DNA from: an uncultured Chloroflexota bacterium
GTDB lineage: Bacteria > Chloroflexota > Chloroflexia > Chloroflexales > Chloroflexaceae
Length of the DNA stretch: 34,070 nt
Reading direction: 5' to 3'
Assembly (NCBI GenBank): GCA_937120965.1
Contig: CAKZKA010000274.1
Span: forward strand, 1 to 34,070
Shown here: positions 31,289-34,070 of the stretch, in pieces
Numbering within the stretch: the stretch's first letter is position 1
How the letters are laid out: the number at the start of each line of letters is the position of its first letter
The notes under the pieces: model-generated
The model's database searches: none
The model's input: only the letters and a program-made list of their open reading frames with translations
What the model was told of the DNA's origin: nothing
Made by a program: the position numbers and the translations under genes

Positions 31289-32482
31289 TCAGCGCCCGTG
31301 AAGCGCGGTGAAGGTGTGGCGGGCGATCATCTGCTCCTCGTCGGTGGGGATGACCCAGGCTGATACGCGGCTGTCAGAGGTGGTAATGCGCGGCCCGTGG
31401 CCCTCGTTGGCCACGGGATCGAGATGCACCCCCAGCCAGGCCAGGCCGCGGCAGACCCGCTCGCGGATCGGCGCGCTGTTTTCGCCGATGCCGGCGGTGA
31501 AGACCAGGCCGTCGAGGCCGCCCAGGGCCGAGGCCAGGGCGCCTGTTTCGCGGATTATGCGGTAGACGAAATACTCGATCGCCAGCGCGGCGCGCGGGTC
31601 GCTGCTGGCCATGAGGGCGCGCATGTCATTGCTGATCCCCGAGAGACCGAGGAGGCCGGAGCGCTTGTAGAGCAGATCCTCGATCTGCCGGGCGTCCATG
31701 CCCTTTTCCTGCATCAGGTAGAGCAAAACCCCCGGGTCAATCTGCCCGCAGCGGGTGCCCATGGGCAGCCCATCGAGCGCCGTGAAGCCCATGGTACTCT
31801 CGATGCTGCGTCCCTGGTGGATGGCGCACATACTGGCGCCGTTGCCCAGGTGGGCCACCACCACGCGACCGTCGGCGATCTCCGGGGCGATGCTGCGCAG
31901 CGCCCGGGCGATATACTCGTAGGAGAGGCCGTGGAAACCGTAGCGCCGCACGCCCTCGATGTAGAACTCCTCGGGCAGGGCGAAGCGCTCCACTACCTCG
32001 CTGTGGGTGCGATGGAAGGCGGTATCGAAGCAGGCCACGTTGGGCACACCGGGGAGAAACTCCATCGTCGCGCTGATGCCCGCCAGATTGGCGGGTTGGT
32101 GCAGCGGCGCCAGGGGCACGAAGGTTTTGAGGGTTTCCAGTATCGTCTCGTCAACCACAACGGGGGCGCTGAAGAGCGGGCCGCCGTGGACGACGCGGTG
32201 CCCGATCCCCAGCAGGCCATCCTCGGGCAACTGGGGGTCAAGATACGCCGCCAGGCGTTCCAGGGCGTAGGCGTGGCCGCGCCCGGCGGGGCGCACGGCC
32301 CAGGTGTCTTCGTGTATGGTCGCGCCGGTCCGATCCTCAACTGTAAAGCGCGGCTGGGTGCCGATCCCTTCGATCTGGCCCTTGAAGCGAACCGTGACGT
32401 GGGCGGTGTCGGTGTCGCAATCGTACACTGTGAACTTGATACTTGATGACCCGGCATTCAGCACGAGGATTGCTTTGGTCAC
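31289..32482 (-). CDS. ackA: Acetate kinase
   Basis: The start is GTG at 32480-32482 with GAGGAGG 6 nt upstream; 397 aa, standard for AckA. The ASKHA-fold motifs are all present: LNAGSSSIKF, GIGHRVVHGG, FDTAFHRT, RYGFHGLSYEY, HLGNGASM, and LPMGTRCGQIDPG, with GIGENSAPIRERV near the C-terminus. It interconverts acetyl phosphate and acetate with ATP. It lies 277 nt downstream of pta on the same strand. In a phototroph this pair can serve acetate assimilation or fermentation in the dark. Confidence 0.97.
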   Translation of the reverse strand: MTKAILVLNAGSSSIKFTVYDCDTDTAHVTVRFKGQIEGIGTQPRFTVEDRTGATIHEDTWAVRPAGRGHAYALERLAAYLDPQLPEDGLLGIGHRVVHGGPLFSAPVVVDETILETLKTFVPLAPLHQPANLAGISATMEFLPGVPNVACFDTAFHRTHSEVVERFALPEEFYIEGVRRYGFHGLSYEYIARALRSIAPEIADGRVVVAHLGNGASMCAIHQGRSIESTMGFTALDGLPMGTRCGQIDPGVLLYLMQEKGMDARQIEDLLYKRSGLLGLSGISNDMRALMASSDPRAALAIEYFVYRIIRETGALASALGGLDGLVFTAGIGENSAPIRERVCRGLAWLGVHLDPVANEGHGPRITTSDSRVSAWVIPTDEEQMIARHTFTALHGR

Positions 32483-32759
32483 CTGGAGCCTCCTCTCGGA
32501 AGTACGGCATGGGTCAGAACCAGGCGTTCCTGCTTGCCAGTTGCTCCACTACGATAATTGTGATGAACGTGGCGGGAGAGGCGGGGGAGAGCGAGGCCCT
32601 CCCCCCCAGGACACTATCCATCACAACCAGGTTGACGAGCCACCAGAGCAGAGTACATGCGTAACGTCCATCATTGCGGGCGAGCGCGGATGGATTGCTC
32701 AACGACCATCAGCCGGCATTCCGATCACCGCCAATGGTCAGGCTGGTTTGAACCATGCC
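32483..32759. other. Spacer between pta and ackA
   Basis: There is no gene on either strand. GGGGGAG and CCTCCCCC, separated by a short GC-rich loop (about 32585-32609), could form a weak hairpin. The ackA RBS is at the left edge. Co-transcription with pta is likely but not certain given the distance. Confidence 0.5.
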
Positions 32760-33737
32760 TTACGCTGCCGCGGCAGCCTGGGCGCTCTTGCGAGCGTGGA
32801 CCAGCAGCACGGCGAGGGCGCACGAGGCCAGGCGGGCGCGGACGCTATCGGCGCGGCTGGTGAGGATGATCGGCACGCGCGCGCCCAGGACGATGCCCGC
32901 GGCCTCGGCCCGGGCAAGAAACGTCAGTTGCTTGGCCAGAATATTGCCCGCTTCCAGATCCGGCACCACCAGAATGTCGGCCTGCCCGGCCACCGGCGAG
33001 CGGATGCCCTTAGTCTGGGCGGCTTCGACGCTGATCGCGTTATCAAAGGCCAGGGGGCCATCGAGAATGCCGCCGGTGATCTGCCCGCGGTCAGCCATCT
33101 TGCAGAGCGCCGCGGCGTCAATCGTTGACTGCATAGCCGGGTTTACGGTTTCGACCGCGGCCAGAATGGCGACCTTCGGCTCGGGGATATTGAGGGCCAG
33201 CGCCAGATCAATGGCGTTCTGCACAATGTCGCGCTTGGCCATCAGATCGGGAGCCACGTTCACCGCCCCATCGGTGACGATCAGCGGCTTGGGGTAGGTA
33301 GGCACGTCCATCACGAAGCAGTGGCTGATGCGCCGCCCGGTTCGCAGCCCGGTGGTGCTGTTCACTACCTCGGCCAGCAGTTCATCGGTATGGAGACTGC
33401 CCTTCATCAGCGCCTCGGCCTCACCGGCCCGCACCAGCGCCACGGCTTTGGCCGCCGCCTCGTGGCTGTGGGCGGCATCCACAATCGGAAAGGGCGTCAG
33501 ATCCAGCCCTTCACGCTCGGCCACGGCGCGGATCTTCGCCTGCGGACCGACCAGGACGGGCCTGATCAACCCCTCCCGGGCGGCGTCTACCGCGGCGGTG
33601 AGTGAAGCATCGTCGCAGGGATGGGCCACGGCCACGATGATAGGCTCGCACTGTTTGGCCGCATCCATCAGCAGCTTGTAGCCGTCGAACGCGTTATCGC
33701 CCAGCACCGCGGCCGGGTTGGTAGATTCGTTTGACAT
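32760..33737 (-). CDS. pta: Phosphate acetyl/butyryltransferase
   Basis: The start at ATG 33735-33737 has AAGGAGAG (33747-33754) 9 nt upstream; 325 aa. The sequence matches the Pta/Ptb family: VGPQAKIRAVAEREGL, ALMKGSLHTDELL, GRRISHCFVMDVPTYPKPL, ITDGAVNVAP-like DGAVNVAPDL, and the CoA-binding DILVVPDLEAGNILAKQL. It looks most like the single-domain phosphotransacetylases related to the C-terminal part of the MaoC-fused enzymes, and lacks that hydratase domain. With ackA it interconverts acetyl-CoA and acetate. Butyryl-CoA specificity cannot be excluded from sequence. Confidence 0.9.
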   Translation of the reverse strand: MSNESTNPAAVLGDNAFDGYKLLMDAAKQCEPIIVAVAHPCDDASLTAAVDAAREGLIRPVLVGPQAKIRAVAEREGLDLTPFPIVDAAHSHEAAAKAVALVRAGEAEALMKGSLHTDELLAEVVNSTTGLRTGRRISHCFVMDVPTYPKPLIVTDGAVNVAPDLMAKRDIVQNAIDLALALNIPEPKVAILAAVETVNPAMQSTIDAAALCKMADRGQITGGILDGPLAFDNAISVEAAQTKGIRSPVAGQADILVVPDLEAGNILAKQLTFLARAEAAGIVLGARVPIILTSRADSVRARLASCALAVLLVHARKSAQAAAAA

Positions 33738-34070
33738 GGTTCGTTGCTCTCCTTCTCCTGAGGTGAAAATACGGGGAAACCGGGTTTCCCCATACCCCTG
33801 CCTGTGGGGCGCCAGCCGCGCCCAACAGCGGTTGGGACATGGGGAAACCGGGTTTCCCCAACCCCTACCTGTGGGGAGGCGCCCGGTTCCCTCCCCCAGC
33901 GGGGGAGGGCCGGGGAGAGGGCGGCCCTCCCAAAGACGCCCCATGTTCATCGCGGCGTTGTGCGCCCCGCGCATGGGGCCTGATGTGAACAGAGGGGAAA
34001 CCGGGTTTCCCCACCTGCGGTGAGCCTGTCGAACCGCACCCCTGCCTGTGGGGGCGCCAGCCGCTCCCAA
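33738..34070. repeat. R1 repeat block to the window edge
   Basis: R1 palindromes lie at 33773-33791, 33841-33859 and 33994-34012. The first unit begins with TGAGGTGAAAATAC at 33759, only 22 nt upstream of the pta start, so it touches the pta RBS region. A GGGAGGGC-type hairpin with CGGCCCTCCC lies near 33900-33930. A TGGTGAGCCTGTCGAACC-like piece begins near 34018. The block continues beyond the window. Confidence 0.85.

Noticed and set aside
1-34070. Prophage, integrative element or defence system
   Set aside because: No integrase, phage structural, toxin-antitoxin, restriction or Cas gene was recognised on either strand. The mobile DNA here is all short and non-coding.

Overview
The window looks like chromosomal DNA of a GC-rich filamentous anoxygenic phototroph of the Chloroflexales (Chloroflexota). 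The diagnostic genes are pufL and pufM (9753-11674). They encode the two core subunits of a quinone-type photosynthetic reaction centre, resemble the Chloroflexus proteins closely, and are two separate genes rather than the fused pufLM known from Roseiflexus. Gene density is low: most genes are separated by 150-650 nt of repeat-derived DNA.

Layout. (1) 1-9349: six plus-strand genes for a cell-surface polysaccharide: a WecG/TagA/CpsF transferase, a WbaP-type priming phosphotransferase, a DUF2142-like GT-C membrane protein, a Wzz-type chain-length protein, a DPM1-like GT2 and an MshA-like GT4. (2) 9577-11757: the pufL-pufM unit, with a near-consensus promoter and an intrinsic terminator. (3) 11954-17677: a two-TM unknown protein, tRNA-Gly(GCC), a universal stress protein, a GT4, a prohibitin/SPFH protein and a TIGR04283-type GT2. 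(4) 18192-23445: a secreted glycosidase-like protein with C-terminal repeats, an HlyD-type lipoprotein, a short PLL-type lectin, and two small membrane-protein genes next to an E2 acyltransferase remnant. (5) 24115-27623: a GH1 beta-glucosidase, an alpha/beta hydrolase and an MGDG/UgtP-type glycolipid synthase. (6) 28244-33737: a translationally coupled ribokinase plus ADP-ribosylglycohydrolase pair, then the acetate pair pta-ackA on the other strand.

The most unusual aspect is the intergenic DNA. About 31 copies of a 19-bp palindrome (GGGGAAACCGGGTTTCCCC and variants) lie between genes and none inside a confident gene. Two variants carry compensated double substitutions, which points to selection or mutation acting on a hairpin. 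Two further families look like miniature inverted-repeat transposable elements: a 113-bp element with 13-bp terminal repeats, and a 179-bp element with ends TTYARGGGCGGACAGAAC. Copies of both are flanked by 8-11-bp direct repeats that look like target-site duplications. No transposase is present in the window, so the enzymes that move them must be elsewhere.

A second point of interest is a promoter - three-way-junction RNA - intrinsic terminator cassette (7904-8043) just upstream of the GT4 gene. I cannot assign it to a known riboswitch class. All family assignments are from recognition of sequence motifs; no database search was run.
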